Shown piece by piece: positions 34,862-44,517 of a stretch of DNA of 64,000 bases. The translations under genes and the position numbers were made by a program. A model generated the notes under the pieces. The model made no database searches and was not told the DNA's origin. It saw only the letters and a list, made by a program, of their open reading frames with translations. Location: NCBI RefSeq assembly GCF_014280035.1, contig NZ_CP047957.1, positions 868,001-932,000 on the forward strand. The letters are read 5' to 3'. Position 1 is the stretch's first letter. The number at the start of each line of letters is the position of its first letter. The DNA is from Synechococcus sp. A18-25c. GTDB taxonomy: Bacteria > Cyanobacteriota > Cyanobacteriia > PCC-6307 > Cyanobiaceae.

Positions 34862-37147
34862 GTGACGTCGGCAACCCCTGCCGAGTTACCGTGCTGCGTG
34901 CTTCCCGAACAGTCGGTTTCCGTTGTTGACGTCTGGCTGGAGGCCGGTCGAGACGGTCGTACGTTTCGCTACTGCGACAGTCTCCGACTCGGTGTTGGTT
35001 TGGGAGATCTGGTGTCCGTCCGCCTGAGAGGCCGACGGTTGCAGGGACTGGTGACCAGCTGCCGCGGCTTCGACGAGGATTCCCACGCTGAGGGTTTCAG
35101 CGGGCAGCCTCTCCAGCCTGTGGATGCACTGGTGCAATCCGCTGCGGTTGATGCCGGTTGGAGGGAGTGGCTCGACGCCATGGCAGATCGATGCCATACC
35201 AGTTCCTTTCGGATGCTCAAAGCGGCTTTGCCACCCGGATGGCTGGGGCAGCGGCCCACCCCTTCTGCGGCTGGCCGTCGGATGTGGTGGGTTGCCTTGC
35301 GAGACGTCGCGCCCTCCGCCGACCTCTCCAACGCGTCACGCCAGCAAGCCTTAATGGATGTGCTTGCGCAACGGGGTGGGGGGGCCTGGCAGCGCGATCT
35401 CCTGGCGGAAGGGTTTCAGTCGGGAAGTGTCCAGGCCTTGGAATCCAAAGGGTTGATCCAACGTGAGCAGCGCTGCTGCAACGACCTGGAGTCCTCCGTT
35501 TCGCCACCCTTTCATGCGGAGCCTCCGCGAGCGCTGACTGAAGAACAGCAGGCTGCAATTACGCGCTTTCAGAGGCTCCCGGATGGCAGCGAAATGCTGC
35601 TTTGGGGAATCACCGGGTCAGGAAAAACTGAGGTGTATCTGCAGCTGGCTGCGGCTGAGCTTGGGGCCGGACGGCACGTTCTGATGCTCACGCCGGAGAT
35701 CGGATTAATCCCACAACTGGTGGACCGTTGCCGCAAGCGTTTTGGCGCGCAGGTTGTGGAGTACCACAGTGGTTGCACTGATCGGGAGCGCGTCGCTACC
35801 TGGCGTCGTTGTCTTGCCTCTGATCAGCCCCTCGTGGTGGTGGGCACGCGTTCGGCTGTGTTTCTGCCGCTGCGCCCGTTGGGATTACTGGTGCTTGATG
35901 AAGAGCACGACAACTCCTACAAGCAGGAGTCGCCGATGCCTTGCTACCACGCTCGGGATCTGGCATCCGAGCGGGTGAGGTTGCAGGGTGGCCGTTTGCT
36001 GTTGGGAAGTGCCACGCCATCGCTGGAGACCTGGAGCCGTCTTCAACCCGAAGGCCCGGTCATGCTCTCCAAGTTGCGCTCAAGGATCTCCCGTCAGCCG
36101 TTGCCTCCCGTGCGCATCATCGACATGCGCCATGAGTTGGCGGAGGGCAATAAACGCTTGATCAGCCGTGCACTCATGGATCGGCTGGCAGGCCTTCGAG
36201 ATAAGGGCGAGCAGGCGGTGGTGCTCGTTCCGCGCCGCGGGTACAGCACCTTTCTCAGTTGCCGCAGTTGCGGAGAGGTGGTGATGTGTCCCCACTGCGA
36301 TGTGCCTCTCACCGTTCACGGCAGCCGGTCGCATCAGCAGTGGCTGCGCTGTCATTGGTGCGACCATCGCGAGCCGATCGCCGCGTCCTGTTCCGCTTGC
36401 GGATCACTGGCGTTCAAGCCCTTTGGTGCCGGAACGCAGCGGGTGATGGAGCGGTTGGCCGCGGAGCTGAGCGATCTGCGCCTTTTGCGATTTGATCGCG
36501 ACACCACCGGCGGGCGAGATGGGCACCGACGCCTGCTGGACCGATTTGCCGACGGCGAGGCTGATGTGCTGGTGGGAACGCAGATGCTGGCCAAGGGGAT
36601 GGATCTTCCCCATGTGACGCTGGCTGCAGTGCTCGCGGCAGATGGCCTTCTCCATCGCCCTGACCTCAGGGCTGGTGAGCAGTGTCTGCAGTTGCTTCTG
36701 CAACTCGCTGGTCGTGCCGGCCGTGCGGAGAAGCCTGGCGAAGTGCTGGTGCAGACCTACAGCCCGGACCATCCTGTGATTCGGCATCTGGTGGATGGTC
36801 GTTACGAGCGGTTTCTCGAGGAGGAAACCACCTTGCGACGGGAAGCAGGACTCGTGCCGTTCGCTCGGGCTTGTCTGCTGAGGCTCGCAGGTCCATCCGC
36901 CAACGACACGGCGACGGCGGGAACGCTCTTGGCTGAACGCCTGCGCGAACCGTGTGCCGCGGCCGGCTGGCAGTTGCTCGGGCCCGCACCGGCTCCTGTG
37001 GCCAGAGTGGCGGGACGTAGCCGCTGGCAGTTGCTTCTGCACGGTCCCAAAAACAGTCCCATTCCTCTGCCCCCGGGTGCCAGCCTCTGGGACGGCTTGC
37101 CTCGGGATGTGTCGCTGGCTGTGGATCCTGATCCCCTTCAGCTCTGA
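34862..37147 (+). CDS. priA: Primosomal helicase PriA
   Basis: 761 residues from GTG 34862. It restarts stalled replication forks. The N-terminal DNA-binding domain is followed by Walker A GITGSGKTEVYL, DEEHD (motif II), GSATPSLETWSR, and the zinc module with eight Cys (CRSCGEVVMCPHC ... CHWCDHREPIAASCSACG), then GTQMLAKGMD and LAGRAGRAEKPG (motif VI). Length and motifs are complete. Confidence 0.96.
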   Translation: MTSATPAELPCCVLPEQSVSVVDVWLEAGRDGRTFRYCDSLRLGVGLGDLVSVRLRGRRLQGLVTSCRGFDEDSHAEGFSGQPLQPVDALVQSAAVDAGWREWLDAMADRCHTSSFRMLKAALPPGWLGQRPTPSAAGRRMWWVALRDVAPSADLSNASRQQALMDVLAQRGGGAWQRDLLAEGFQSGSVQALESKGLIQREQRCCNDLESSVSPPFHAEPPRALTEEQQAAITRFQRLPDGSEMLLWGITGSGKTEVYLQLAAAELGAGRHVLMLTPEIGLIPQLVDRCRKRFGAQVVEYHSGCTDRERVATWRRCLASDQPLVVVGTRSAVFLPLRPLGLLVLDEEHDNSYKQESPMPCYHARDLASERVRLQGGRLLLGSATPSLETWSRLQPEGPVMLSKLRSRISRQPLPPVRIIDMRHELAEGNKRLISRALMDRLAGLRDKGEQAVVLVPRRGYSTFLSCRSCGEVVMCPHCDVPLTVHGSRSHQQWLRCHWCDHREPIAASCSACGSLAFKPFGAGTQRVMERLAAELSDLRLLRFDRDTTGGRDGHRRLLDRFADGEADVLVGTQMLAKGMDLPHVTLAAVLAADGLLHRPDLRAGEQCLQLLLQLAGRAGRAEKPGEVLVQTYSPDHPVIRHLVDGRYERFLEEETTLRREAGLVPFARACLLRLAGPSANDTATAGTLLAERLREPCAAAGWQLLGPAPAPVARVAGRSRWQLLLHGPKNSPIPLPPGASLWDGLPRDVSLAVDPDPLQL

Positions 37148-37148
37148 G

Positions 37149-38240
37149 TCAAGACGGGAGTTCTGGGTAGCCGAAACCCAGACGCAAGCGCACCGATTGG
37201 AGCATCAGGCTTAGCAGCAGCAGGATGCCAACCACCACACTGCCCAGTCCAAGGCGGCTCCATTGCCAACGACGGATCCGGAGTTGATTGATCGCTCCAT
37301 TCTGCAGCGGCCAGCGCACCACCTGCTGGTTCAGCGTCGCTTCAGTCGGTGATGTCTGCACATGCTTGAGGTTGGCGACCGGTTGAATCGTGATCTGCAG
37401 CTCACCGGTGGTGAACGACGCCAAACCAGTGAGATTCAGCTTGAGGTCGAGGTCTTGCTGGACACCGATCAGCCAGTTCCGTTCCTGCACCGAAAGCTCA
37501 GGAGGCGGAAATGACTGGCCGGCAGTGAGACCCGCTAGTTCGACGCTGCGGCTTAACAGCGTTGAGGCCTGCTGGCCGGTGAGGGTAGGGCTGCTGAGGG
37601 TGAGCCCACCGGTTCGTTGCTGATTCACCGACCAGCTCAGTCCTTCGGATTGCAGTGCGCTAGCAAAATTTTCTTGCCAGGGAAGCCGGCGGCCACTGAG
37701 GCTGTTGATCTGCCAGCGCATCGCCAGTCGATCCGGGCCACCCAGTTCGATATCGGCACTGACACGAACACATCCACTGAGCAACAGGGTCAGCCCCAGC
37801 AGCACAGCCAGCACCAACGCTGCGAAGCCTGCCGATGGACCCCTTGTTGGCCCCGTCGGCGGAGGCGGTGGCGGTTTTGGCTTTCGACTGCGTCGGCTGC
37901 TGCGGGGCCGTTTGCCCAGCTTGGGAGCCATCTCGAGGGTCGGCAGCTGCATCGACCATCGGGCTGGCCGGTCAAGGCTCGGTGCCTCCAGCACGCTCAA
38001 CAATTGCCGGGCTCGGTTGCGCAGCTCGACGTCTTTGCAACGGGTCAGCAGCCGACAGGTGGCAATGGCTTTCTGGTCATCACCCTGTCCCATCCAGGCT
38101 GTCACCATCACCATGCGCACGGAGGCTCCTTTGGGCTCGGTGATCGGATGGGCCTCAGCAAGAGGCTCGAGTAGGCGCAGACACTGGCCATAGTCACCTC
38201 GCTCAAGCGCGTCCTCCGCTGCCTTCAGCCCCGTACTCAT
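37149..38240 (-). CDS. DUF3153 protein with TPR-like N-terminus
   Basis: 363 residues. The first 90 are helical and TPR-like (ALERGDYGQCLRLLEPLAEA). A Pro/Arg-rich linker (KPKPPPPPPTG) leads to a membrane helix AALVLAVLLGLTLLLSGCVR, whose LLSGC resembles a lipobox but lies internally. The DUF3153 domain, beta-rich and periplasm-facing, follows, and a final membrane helix (VVVGILLLLSLML) ends it. DUF3153 is cyanobacterial and plastid-linked, with no assigned function. Last gene of the DUF2854-argB unit; three bases after argB. Confidence 0.8.
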   Translation of the reverse strand: MSTGLKAAEDALERGDYGQCLRLLEPLAEAHPITEPKGASVRMVMVTAWMGQGDDQKAIATCRLLTRCKDVELRNRARQLLSVLEAPSLDRPARWSMQLPTLEMAPKLGKRPRSSRRSRKPKPPPPPPTGPTRGPSAGFAALVLAVLLGLTLLLSGCVRVSADIELGGPDRLAMRWQINSLSGRRLPWQENFASALQSEGLSWSVNQQRTGGLTLSSPTLTGQQASTLLSRSVELAGLTAGQSFPPPELSVQERNWLIGVQQDLDLKLNLTGLASFTTGELQITIQPVANLKHVQTSPTEATLNQQVVRWPLQNGAINQLRIRRWQWSRLGLGSVVVGILLLLSLMLQSVRLRLGFGYPELPS

Positions 38241-38243
38241 CGG

Positions 38244-39101
38244 TCAGCCGCGTCCCACCACCATGGTGCCAATGCCTGCATCGGTAAACACTTCCAGCAG
38301 TAGGGCATGGGGGACGCGGCCATCCACGATGTGGGCGGCTGAGACGCCCTGGGCAAGAGCCCTAATGCAGCATTCGGTCTTCGGCGTCATGCCGCCGGCC
38401 ACGACCCCATCCTGAATCAGCTGTCGTGCCTCGGACAGCTTCAACTGCCGGTACAACGAGGCTGGATCCTCCCGATCTCGGAGAATTCCTGGTGTGTCGG
38501 TCAGCAGAATCAGTTTTTCTGCTTCCAATGCTGCAGCCACTTCGCCGGCCACGGTGTCAGCGTTGATGTTGTGGGCCACACCTTCGGGGTTGGCGGCCAC
38601 GCTCGAAATGACCGGCACATAGCCACGCTCCAGCAAGGGCTCCAGCACGTCGGGTGTGATCCGTGCCACTTCACCCACCATGCCGTGGCTGCCATCACCC
38701 CAGGTGCGAGCTTCCACCAAACTTCCATCGCTCCCGCTCAATCCAACCGCCTTGGCTCCCAAGCGGTTGAGACCATTGACGATTTGCTTGTTGACGCGCC
38801 CAACCAGAACCATTTCCACAATGTCCATGGTGTTGGCATCGGTGACGCGCAGACCATCGCGGAACTCTGGTGCGATCTCCAAGCGATTGAGCCAGTGATT
38901 GATCTCGGGCCCTCCGCCATGCACCACCACCGGCTGGACGCCGACACTGCGCAACAGAGCAAGATCCCGGAACACCGCAGTCTGCAGTTCAGCGTGCGCC
39001 ATGGCCGCTCCGCCGTACTTCACCACAATCCTGCGGCCGGCAAACCGCTGGATGTAGGGAAGGGCCTCACTCAGGACGGAGACCCTGAGAGCATCATCCA
39101 T
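38244..39101 (-). CDS. argB: Acetylglutamate kinase
   Basis: 285 residues from ATG 39101 ([20 protein letters not shown]). It phosphorylates N-acetylglutamate, the controlled step of arginine synthesis and, in cyanobacteria, a target of PII. Seen: [10 protein letters not shown] (phosphate binding), [31 protein letters not shown] and [14 protein letters not shown]. The [14 protein letters not shown] segment is also typical. An ATG at 39125 would add eight residues. It overlaps the DUF2854 gene by eight bases. Confidence 0.97.
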   Translation of the reverse strand: MDDALRVSVLSEALPYIQRFAGRRIVVKYGGAAMAHAELQTAVFRDLALLRSVGVQPVVVHGGGPEINHWLNRLEIAPEFRDGLRVTDANTMDIVEMVLVGRVNKQIVNGLNRLGAKAVGLSGSDGSLVEARTWGDGSHGMVGEVARITPDVLEPLLERGYVPVISSVAANPEGVAHNINADTVAGEVAAALEAEKLILLTDTPGILRDREDPASLYRQLKLSEARQLIQDGVVAGGMTPKTECCIRALAQGVSAAHIVDGRVPHALLLEVFTDAGIGTMVVGRG

Positions 39102-39678
39102 GGGATTGTGCGTCGGTCTTCCCATGCTCGCTCTTCGCGAAAACCCCTTCCGGAAGCAGCGTCAGGTCGAGACGATCACCGTCGAGCGGAGTGATGGTGG
39201 CGTCGAGCCCTTTGGCAAAAAAACGACTTAAGCGCTCTTGACGTTCCTGCCAGCGTTCCAGCGGAACTCCCTCACAGGAGAAGCGAAGACGCAACCCGTA
39301 GCTGTTGCCCAGGCTGAGTTCTTCGATTTCCTCGAGCTGTGGCGGATTGTCTTCGTCCCAGAGCTTAAGGGCTTCCAGGGAACTCTCCAGGTGAGCTTTC
39401 TGGCCGTAGCGCCAGCGGGTCACATCAGCCAGGAGTTTGCCTAGTTCGGGAGTGGCAGCTTCGCGCTGAGTTTTCAGCGAAGCTTTGGGCGTGACCCGTC
39501 GTGCGGGCGGAAGCTCAGACGATTTCAGGGCGAGCCCACCCAGAAAAATGGGAATGCCGTAAAAAATTGTCGGCAGGCTCAGGTTGGCGTTGCCTGTGCC
39601 GTAGGCCACAGCTCCGACCACGGTTAAAACACCGCCGGCGATAGTGACCAGGCTTCCCGGCGAGAGCAGATCGGTCAT
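39094..39678 (-). CDS. DUF2854 membrane-associated protein
   Basis: 194 residues from ATG 39678 ([20 protein letters not shown]). Two N-terminal membrane helices (about 10-55) are followed by a soluble domain with [20 protein letters not shown] and a Trp-Arg rich block. DUF2854 is found in cyanobacteria and plastids, and its function is not established. First gene of the unit with argB and DUF3153. Confidence 0.82.
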   Translation of the reverse strand: MTDLLSPGSLVTIAGGVLTVVGAVAYGTGNANLSLPTIFYGIPIFLGGLALKSSELPPARRVTPKASLKTQREAATPELGKLLADVTRWRYGQKAHLESSLEALKLWDEDNPPQLEEIEELSLGNSYGLRLRFSCEGVPLERWQERQERLSRFFAKGLDATITPLDGDRLDLTLLPEGVFAKSEHGKTDAQSHG

Positions 39679-39745
39679 GCGGCCTCGAGAGTGGCGCCAT
39701 TCTGACCATGTGGGGTTCAGGATGGATGGAACCATCCCGCAATCC

Positions 39746-39958
39746 ATGGACAGCTCCCGATCCAACGAACGAGAGTCCACAGAGGATCCCGCCGCCTTGA
39801 TTCAACAGCTGGAGCAAGACCGGGCCTGGCTGCTGGAGCAGATTGATCGTGGACGCTGGGCCGAGTTCCGGCTGGATCTGGCTGCTCTGGAGCGGGAACT
39901 CGGTCAGCTGCTGCAACGGGCCTCCGAGCATTTCACGCCTAGCGCCTCACAACGCTGA
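39746..39958 (+). CDS. Small acidic coiled-coil protein (70 aa)
   Basis: From ATG 39746 (an ATG at 39725 is an alternative). The centre is a predicted long helix, ALIQQLEQDRAWLLEQIDRG and LAALERELGQLLQRASE, with heptad-like Leu spacing. No family recognised. Divergent from DUF2854; convergent with ssb, 16 bases between stops. Confidence 0.6.
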   Translation: MDSSRSNERESTEDPAALIQQLEQDRAWLLEQIDRGRWAEFRLDLAALERELGQLLQRASEHFTPSASQR

Positions 39959-39974
39959 AGCAGACCATCTTTGA

Positions 39975-40442
39975 TCAAAAGGGAATGTCATCGGTGTCAG
40001 GCACCAGAGGCGCACTGTTCCACTGGGCGGCGGGTTCAGCAGTGGGCGCCGCAGCTGATGCAGATGCGGAAGCTGGGGGTGCTTGTCGGCCGGGTGCGCT
40101 CTGCGGCTGAGGTTGGGGTGCTGATGCGGCCGTAGGGGCTCCTTCCACCGCATGCAACCTGGCGAGGGTGAATTCAGCCCGCTTCTCTTTTGTGCCGTCT
40201 TGCCGGGGAACAGTGTTCATGCGCAGTCGCCCTTCGATCACCAGTCGCTGCCCCACTTGAACCCGGTTCTGCAGGTCCTGGGCGAGGTTCCCCCACCCGA
40301 CAACCTTGAGTTGACCACGGGGATCATCCGCACGCAATGCATCGAACCCAACCTCCATCTCAGCGATTGGGGTCTGATTGTCCTGGGTGTAACGCAGGGT
40401 GGGAGCCTGAAGAACATCCACCTCAAGTACGCAATGATTCAT
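39975..40442 (-). CDS. ssb: Single-stranded DNA-binding protein
   Basis: 155 residues. An OB fold (MNHCVLEVDVLQAPTLRYTQ, KVVGWGNLAQDLQNRVQVGQ, RLVIEGRLRM) is followed by an Ala/Pro/Gln-rich linker and the conserved acidic tip DTDDIPF that recruits partner proteins. The fold region is shorter and more divergent than E. coli SSB, as in cyanobacteria. Divergent from cobK across 29 bases, so the two share a promoter region. Confidence 0.92.
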   Translation of the reverse strand: MNHCVLEVDVLQAPTLRYTQDNQTPIAEMEVGFDALRADDPRGQLKVVGWGNLAQDLQNRVQVGQRLVIEGRLRMNTVPRQDGTKEKRAEFTLARLHAVEGAPTAASAPQPQPQSAPGRQAPPASASASAAAPTAEPAAQWNSAPLVPDTDDIPF

Positions 40443-40471
40443 CCTCGACTGGATCAGTGAGCGCCATCCTG

Positions 40472-41299
40472 ATGCACCAATGGCGGAATCGCCATGAGCA
40501 TGTGCTGGTCTTTGCTGGGACCGGAGAGGGCCCTGGGATTGTGCAGTCGCTGCTGGATAGAGGATTCCGCGTCAGCGTCAGTGTGGTGAGTCAAGCGGCG
40601 GCGAGGGGTTTCGCCGCGATGTCATTGCAAGGTCTGCATGTTGGAGCTTTCCCGTCGCAGCAGTCGTTAGCTGATCATTTGGCGACGCAGGCTGTGACCT
40701 GTGTGGTGGATGCCACCCATCCCTTCGCCCTGCGCATCAGTGCTGATTTGCAATTCACCTGTTCCACGGGCCATCCACGGCTCATTCGCTATGAGCGCCC
40801 TGATCACGGAGCCGTTGACCATGGGCTGCTCGCAACGATCGATGACCTGGCACGTTGTCCGTTATCGGGTCATCGTCTGCTGCTGGCGGTTGGAGCAAGG
40901 CAGCTTCATGCTGCAGTGGCAGCGGCGCACCTGGCCGGGGCTGTGGTGCATGCTCGAGTGCTGCCAACGCCCGAGGCCATTCGCAAGGCTGGTGCAGCGG
41001 GCTTGTCCGGCGACCAACTGGCCGTGCTCAGGCCCGGTGCCGGTGAACGTCCCGGGGCTCTTGAAGCAGCCTTATGCCATCGCTGGAAGATCAGCGATGT
41101 GCTGTGTCGCCAGTCGGGTGGTGCAGCTGATGGGCTTTGGAGTCGTCTTTGTGCGGACGGATCGATGCGTCTATGGAAACTGAAGCGACCGCACGCAAGG
41201 CTGGATGTTGACGTGGTCCATAGCGTGAATGCGCTGTGCCGCCTTCTCAATGCCAACACCGCAGGACCTCAAGCTGGTGCTTACAACGGAGGCCAATGA
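40472..41299 (+). CDS. cobK: Precorrin-6A/cobalt-precorrin-6A reductase
   Basis: 275 residues from ATG 40472. It reduces precorrin-6A in cobalamin synthesis. Seen: HVLVFAGTGEGPGIVQSLLD (Rossmann), VVDATHPFALRISAD (the family D-A-T-H-P-(Y/F)-A) and RLIRYERP. The C-terminal blocks LPTPEAIRKA and SGGAADGL are also family-like. A longer upstream frame overlaps ssb and is not used. cobO is at the far right of the window. The end overlaps cutA by 50 bases. Confidence 0.9.
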   Translation: MHQWRNRHEHVLVFAGTGEGPGIVQSLLDRGFRVSVSVVSQAAARGFAAMSLQGLHVGAFPSQQSLADHLATQAVTCVVDATHPFALRISADLQFTCSTGHPRLIRYERPDHGAVDHGLLATIDDLARCPLSGHRLLLAVGARQLHAAVAAAHLAGAVVHARVLPTPEAIRKAGAAGLSGDQLAVLRPGAGERPGALEAALCHRWKISDVLCRQSGGAADGLWSRLCADGSMRLWKLKRPHARLDVDVVHSVNALCRLLNANTAGPQAGAYNGGQ

Positions 41300-41585
41300 A
41301 ACCCTGGCTGAGGCACTGGCCCAGGAGTTGCTGGACCAGCGTCTGGCGGTTTGCGTCAGTCTGATGCCGTTGCAGTCGCGCTACCGCTGGCAGGGTGCGA
41401 TCGAGCGTGCCAATGAGGTGCAGCTGCTGATCAAAACTTGCCCGGACCATTTGCAGGATCTGCTGTCGGTCCTGGAGAGCCTGCACAGTTATGACACGCC
41501 AGAAATCTTGCATTGGTCGGCCCAGGCAGGCAGTGGTTATGCCGCCTGGGCCACAGCGGCGCTCAGCGCAGATGCTCGCTCCTGA
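41250..41585 (+). CDS. cutA: CutA1 divalent-ion tolerance protein
   Basis: 111 residues from ATG 41250. Trimeric CutA1 fold: LVLTTEANETLAEALAQELL, LAVCVSLMPLQSRYRWQGAI, EVQLLIKTCPDHLQDLLSVL and the YDTPEILHW end. It is linked to copper tolerance in E. coli, but other roles are likely. The start lies 50 bases inside cobK, and the 3' end overlaps the PfkB gene by 23 bases. Confidence 0.92.
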   Translation: MPTPQDLKLVLTTEANETLAEALAQELLDQRLAVCVSLMPLQSRYRWQGAIERANEVQLLIKTCPDHLQDLLSVLESLHSYDTPEILHWSAQAGSGYAAWATAALSADARS

Positions 41586-42576
41586 GCTCCTTCAGGCAAA
41601 CCTGAGATCGGGCCCCAAGCTGCGTGACGATCTGACCGGCGCAGAGTGCGCCAAGTTCTCCACAGCGCTTTAGCGACTCCCCCTGGGTGTAGGCGTGCAG
41701 GAAACCACCGGCGTAGAGATCTCCGGCACCGGTTGTATCCACCAATGATCCAAGGTTGAAAATGCCGATGTTCCAGCGTTGATTGCCCTCAAGAACCACC
41801 GAACCCTCTCCGGCACGGGTGATGGCGGTCACGGAGCAGCATCCACAGACCTGCTCGAGTGCTGTGTCGAAGTTGTCGGTTTCATAGAGCGCTTTGATCT
41901 CTGCTTCATTGGCGAAGAGAACATCTACATGACCGTTCACCAGGTCCAGGAAGCTTTCGCGGTGACGATCAACGCAGAATCCGTCAGACAGCGACAAGGC
42001 CACTTGACCTCCTGCTTCTCGGCAGGCCTCCGCCGCTGCGATGAAGGCTCGTTTGGCCGCTGGGCTGTCCCAGAGGTAACCCTCCAGGTAGAGCACTTTG
42101 GTTTCCTTGACCATGGATAGATCGAGATCCTGCGGTTCGAGCTGGGTTGAGGCGCCAAGGAAGGTGCACATCGTGCGCTCTGCATCAGGCGTCACATAGA
42201 TCAAACAGCGAGCCGTGGTGGCTCCGCTGGTGGCCGGAGGTGTGTCAAATCGGGCACCGACCGCGCGGATGTCGTGGCTGAAGATCGAACCAAGCTGGTC
42301 ATCGCGAACGCGGCCGATGAATCCGGTGCGGCCTCCCAGCTGAGCAATGCCCACCATGGTGTTGGCCACGGAACCACCGGAGGTCTCTAGGCCTGGACCA
42401 CTCAATTGGTAGAGCGTTTCAGCCTGCTGCTCATCGATGAGCGCCATTCCCCCTTTGGATAGCCCGTGCTGCTCCAGGAAGCTGTCCTGGGTTTGCACCA
42501 GCACGTCAACAATGGCATTGCCGATCCCCACCACATCCAGTGATGCGCTGGGCTGGAAGCGGTGGGATTCGGCCAT
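41563..42576 (-). CDS. PfkB-family kinase, probably adenosine kinase
   Basis: 337 residues. VGIGNAIVDVLVQTQDSFLE opens it, GGSVANTMVGIAQLGGRTGF is PfkB motif 1 and LVDTTGAGDLYAGGFLHAYT is motif 2 with catalytic Asp. The overall pattern (N-x-x-x-D at the start, long lid) fits adenosine kinases more than ribokinases. It follows purA by 52 bases on the same strand, so an AMP-forming role would fit the context, though it remains inference. Confidence 0.85.
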   Translation of the reverse strand: MAESHRFQPSASLDVVGIGNAIVDVLVQTQDSFLEQHGLSKGGMALIDEQQAETLYQLSGPGLETSGGSVANTMVGIAQLGGRTGFIGRVRDDQLGSIFSHDIRAVGARFDTPPATSGATTARCLIYVTPDAERTMCTFLGASTQLEPQDLDLSMVKETKVLYLEGYLWDSPAAKRAFIAAAEACREAGGQVALSLSDGFCVDRHRESFLDLVNGHVDVLFANEAEIKALYETDNFDTALEQVCGCCSVTAITRAGEGSVVLEGNQRWNIGIFNLGSLVDTTGAGDLYAGGFLHAYTQGESLKRCGELGALCAGQIVTQLGARSQVCLKELRSEHLR

Positions 42577-42628
42577 GAAACGGGGGGATGAATTGCCGCA
42601 GTCTTACGCCTGGACCGACTCCTCCGAA

Positions 42629-43948
42629 TCAAGCGCTCAGCAGAGCGCGCTTCGGTCCATGAATCGGGTCTTCCACCACGATGGTCTGGTCCCGTCCGGC
42701 TCCCAGCGACACGATGGCGATGGGCACTTCCATCAGGTCAGCCAGGAAGCGCAGGTAGGCCATCGCCTTCTCCGGAAGATCTTCAAGGCTGCGGCATTCC
42801 TCGGTGGAGCACTGCCATCCAGGCAGGGTCTCGAAAATAGGGGTGCAGCGAGAGAATTCCTCGGCGCAGGAAGGGAAATGCTCGATGCGGACACCGTCGA
42901 GGTGATAGGCCACACACACTTGGAGCTCGTCGAGTTCGTCGAGCACGTCAAGCTTGGTGATGGCCAGACAATCGAGTCCGTTGACGCCCACCGCATAGCG
43001 ACCGATGACGCCGTCGAACCAGCCACAACGGCGGCGGCGGCCTGTGGTGGTGCCGAATTCACCGCCGCGATCACAGAGGTGATCGTTGAGGCTGCCTTCG
43101 AGCTCGGTGGGGAACGGTCCCTCGCCGACGCGCGTGGTGTAGGCCTTGGCTACGCCGATCACCCGATCAATCAGGGTTGGCCCCACCCCGGCTCCAATGC
43201 ATGCTCCGCCGGAGATGGGATTGGAGGAGGTGACGTAGGGATAGGTGCCGTGGTCGAGATCAAGCAGGGTGCCCTGGGCCCCTTCAAAAAGGATGTTTTT
43301 TCTGTTGCGAGCCGCTTGGTGAATTTCGCGGGTGCAATCCACCACGTGGGGAGCGAGGCGTTGGCCGTAAGCCAAGTACTCGCTGATCACCGCCTCGGCG
43401 TCGAGGGGTTCCACGCCATAAATGGTTTCCAGTAGCTGGTTCTTTTCTTTGAGCGGACCATCAAGGCGATCCCGCAGCCGATCTTCATCGAGTAGGTCGA
43501 TGACACGGATGCCACTGCGTTGTGATTTGTCGGCATAGGTGGGACCAATGCCACGGCCGGTCGTGCCGATTTTCCGGTCGCCACGCTGCTTCTCCATCGC
43601 TTCGTCGAGGAGGCGGTGGTAGGGCATGGTCACGTGGGCTGTCGATGACAGCTTCAGCCCGGAAATATCGATGCCGTTCTCGATCAACATGTCGAGTTCG
43701 CCAAGCATCACCTTTGGATCCACGACGGTGCCGGATCCGATCAGACAGTCGGTGTCCGGGTACAGAATTCCCGATGGGATCAGGTGCAGCTTGAGCACAC
43801 GATCGTCCACAACGATGGTGTGGCCAGCGTTGACACCGCCCTGATAGCGGACGACGACGTCAGCGGAGCGGCTGAGAAGATCTGTGATCTTTCCTTTCCC
43901 CTCGTCACCCCACTGCGCACCGATGACGACAACGTTGGCCAAAGACAC
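42629..43948 (-). CDS. purA: Adenylosuccinate synthetase
   Basis: 439 residues, full length. It converts IMP and Asp to adenylosuccinate with GTP. Seen: [20 protein letters not shown] (P-loop), [55 protein letters not shown] and the [14 protein letters not shown] loop. In a probable proS-psb27-purA-pfkB unit. Confidence 0.97.
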   Translation of the reverse strand: MSLANVVVIGAQWGDEGKGKITDLLSRSADVVVRYQGGVNAGHTIVVDDRVLKLHLIPSGILYPDTDCLIGSGTVVDPKVMLGELDMLIENGIDISGLKLSSTAHVTMPYHRLLDEAMEKQRGDRKIGTTGRGIGPTYADKSQRSGIRVIDLLDEDRLRDRLDGPLKEKNQLLETIYGVEPLDAEAVISEYLAYGQRLAPHVVDCTREIHQAARNRKNILFEGAQGTLLDLDHGTYPYVTSSNPISGGACIGAGVGPTLIDRVIGVAKAYTTRVGEGPFPTELEGSLNDHLCDRGGEFGTTTGRRRRCGWFDGVIGRYAVGVNGLDCLAITKLDVLDELDELQVCVAYHLDGVRIEHFPSCAEEFSRCTPIFETLPGWQCSTEECRSLEDLPEKAMAYLRFLADLMEVPIAIVSLGAGRDQTIVVEDPIHGPKRALLSA

Positions 43949-44056
43949 AGCGGCCCGAAGCCGCGATTCTGCACAATCTGCGATCTTCTCAGGTCGAGAT
44001 GCCTGAAGTCAAAGCGATTGCGGATTTGTGATGTTGCTGTTGAAGAACAGAGGCGA

Positions 44057-44479
44057 TCAGGTGCCGCGCAGAACTGCTTTTTCAGCTTTGCCAAGCTCCT
44101 TGTCGACCCTGGCTCTCAGATCGTCCGGGACAGGACGATTGGTGTAGGTGTTGTAGTGGCCTTGAAGGGAATTCAGGGCGGTTTGCATTGTGGTGAAAGA
44201 GCTCAGCCCATTCACTCGAGGTTGCGGCCTGTAGCGCGACATGTAGTCGTTGATTAAATCGTGGGCCTCACGCTCTGAGTCTTGAAGTCCCTCGGCGTCT
44301 GCGGGCAGAGCGAGGGTGGTCTGCAGTGTGTGAACCACGGCCACGGTGTCTTCGACATAGTCGCCGGTGAGCATGGAGACGGAATCTCCACAGGCGGTGA
44401 GCAACAAGGTCAGCCCAAGACAGAGAGCCAAGGTGAAGCTTTTGAGCTGTCGGCTCAGGTGGTTCAGCGCGTCTTGCAT
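44057..44479 (-). CDS. psb27: Photosystem II assembly lipoprotein Psb27
   Basis: 140 residues from ATG 44479. A signal peptide with lipobox LLLTAC gives a lumen-side lipoprotein. The four-helix domain shows SMLTGDYVEDTVAVVHTLQT, REAHDLINDYMSRYRP and VNGLSSFTTMQTALNSLQGH then NRPVPDDLRARV. Psb27 binds CP43 and guards photosystem II during assembly and repair of the Mn cluster. Lies between proS and purA on the same strand, which argues for coupling with housekeeping transcription. Confidence 0.94.
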   Translation of the reverse strand: MQDALNHLSRQLKSFTLALCLGLTLLLTACGDSVSMLTGDYVEDTVAVVHTLQTTLALPADAEGLQDSEREAHDLINDYMSRYRPQPRVNGLSSFTTMQTALNSLQGHYNTYTNRPVPDDLRARVDKELGKAEKAVLRGT

Positions 44480-44517
44480 GGTTGGGTCGGTTTGAAGGAC
44501 TTTAGGCGGATAGGGCG

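Noticed and set aside
42437-43435. A 332-codon forward frame
   Set aside because: Entirely antisense to purA and the PfkB gene, no motifs.
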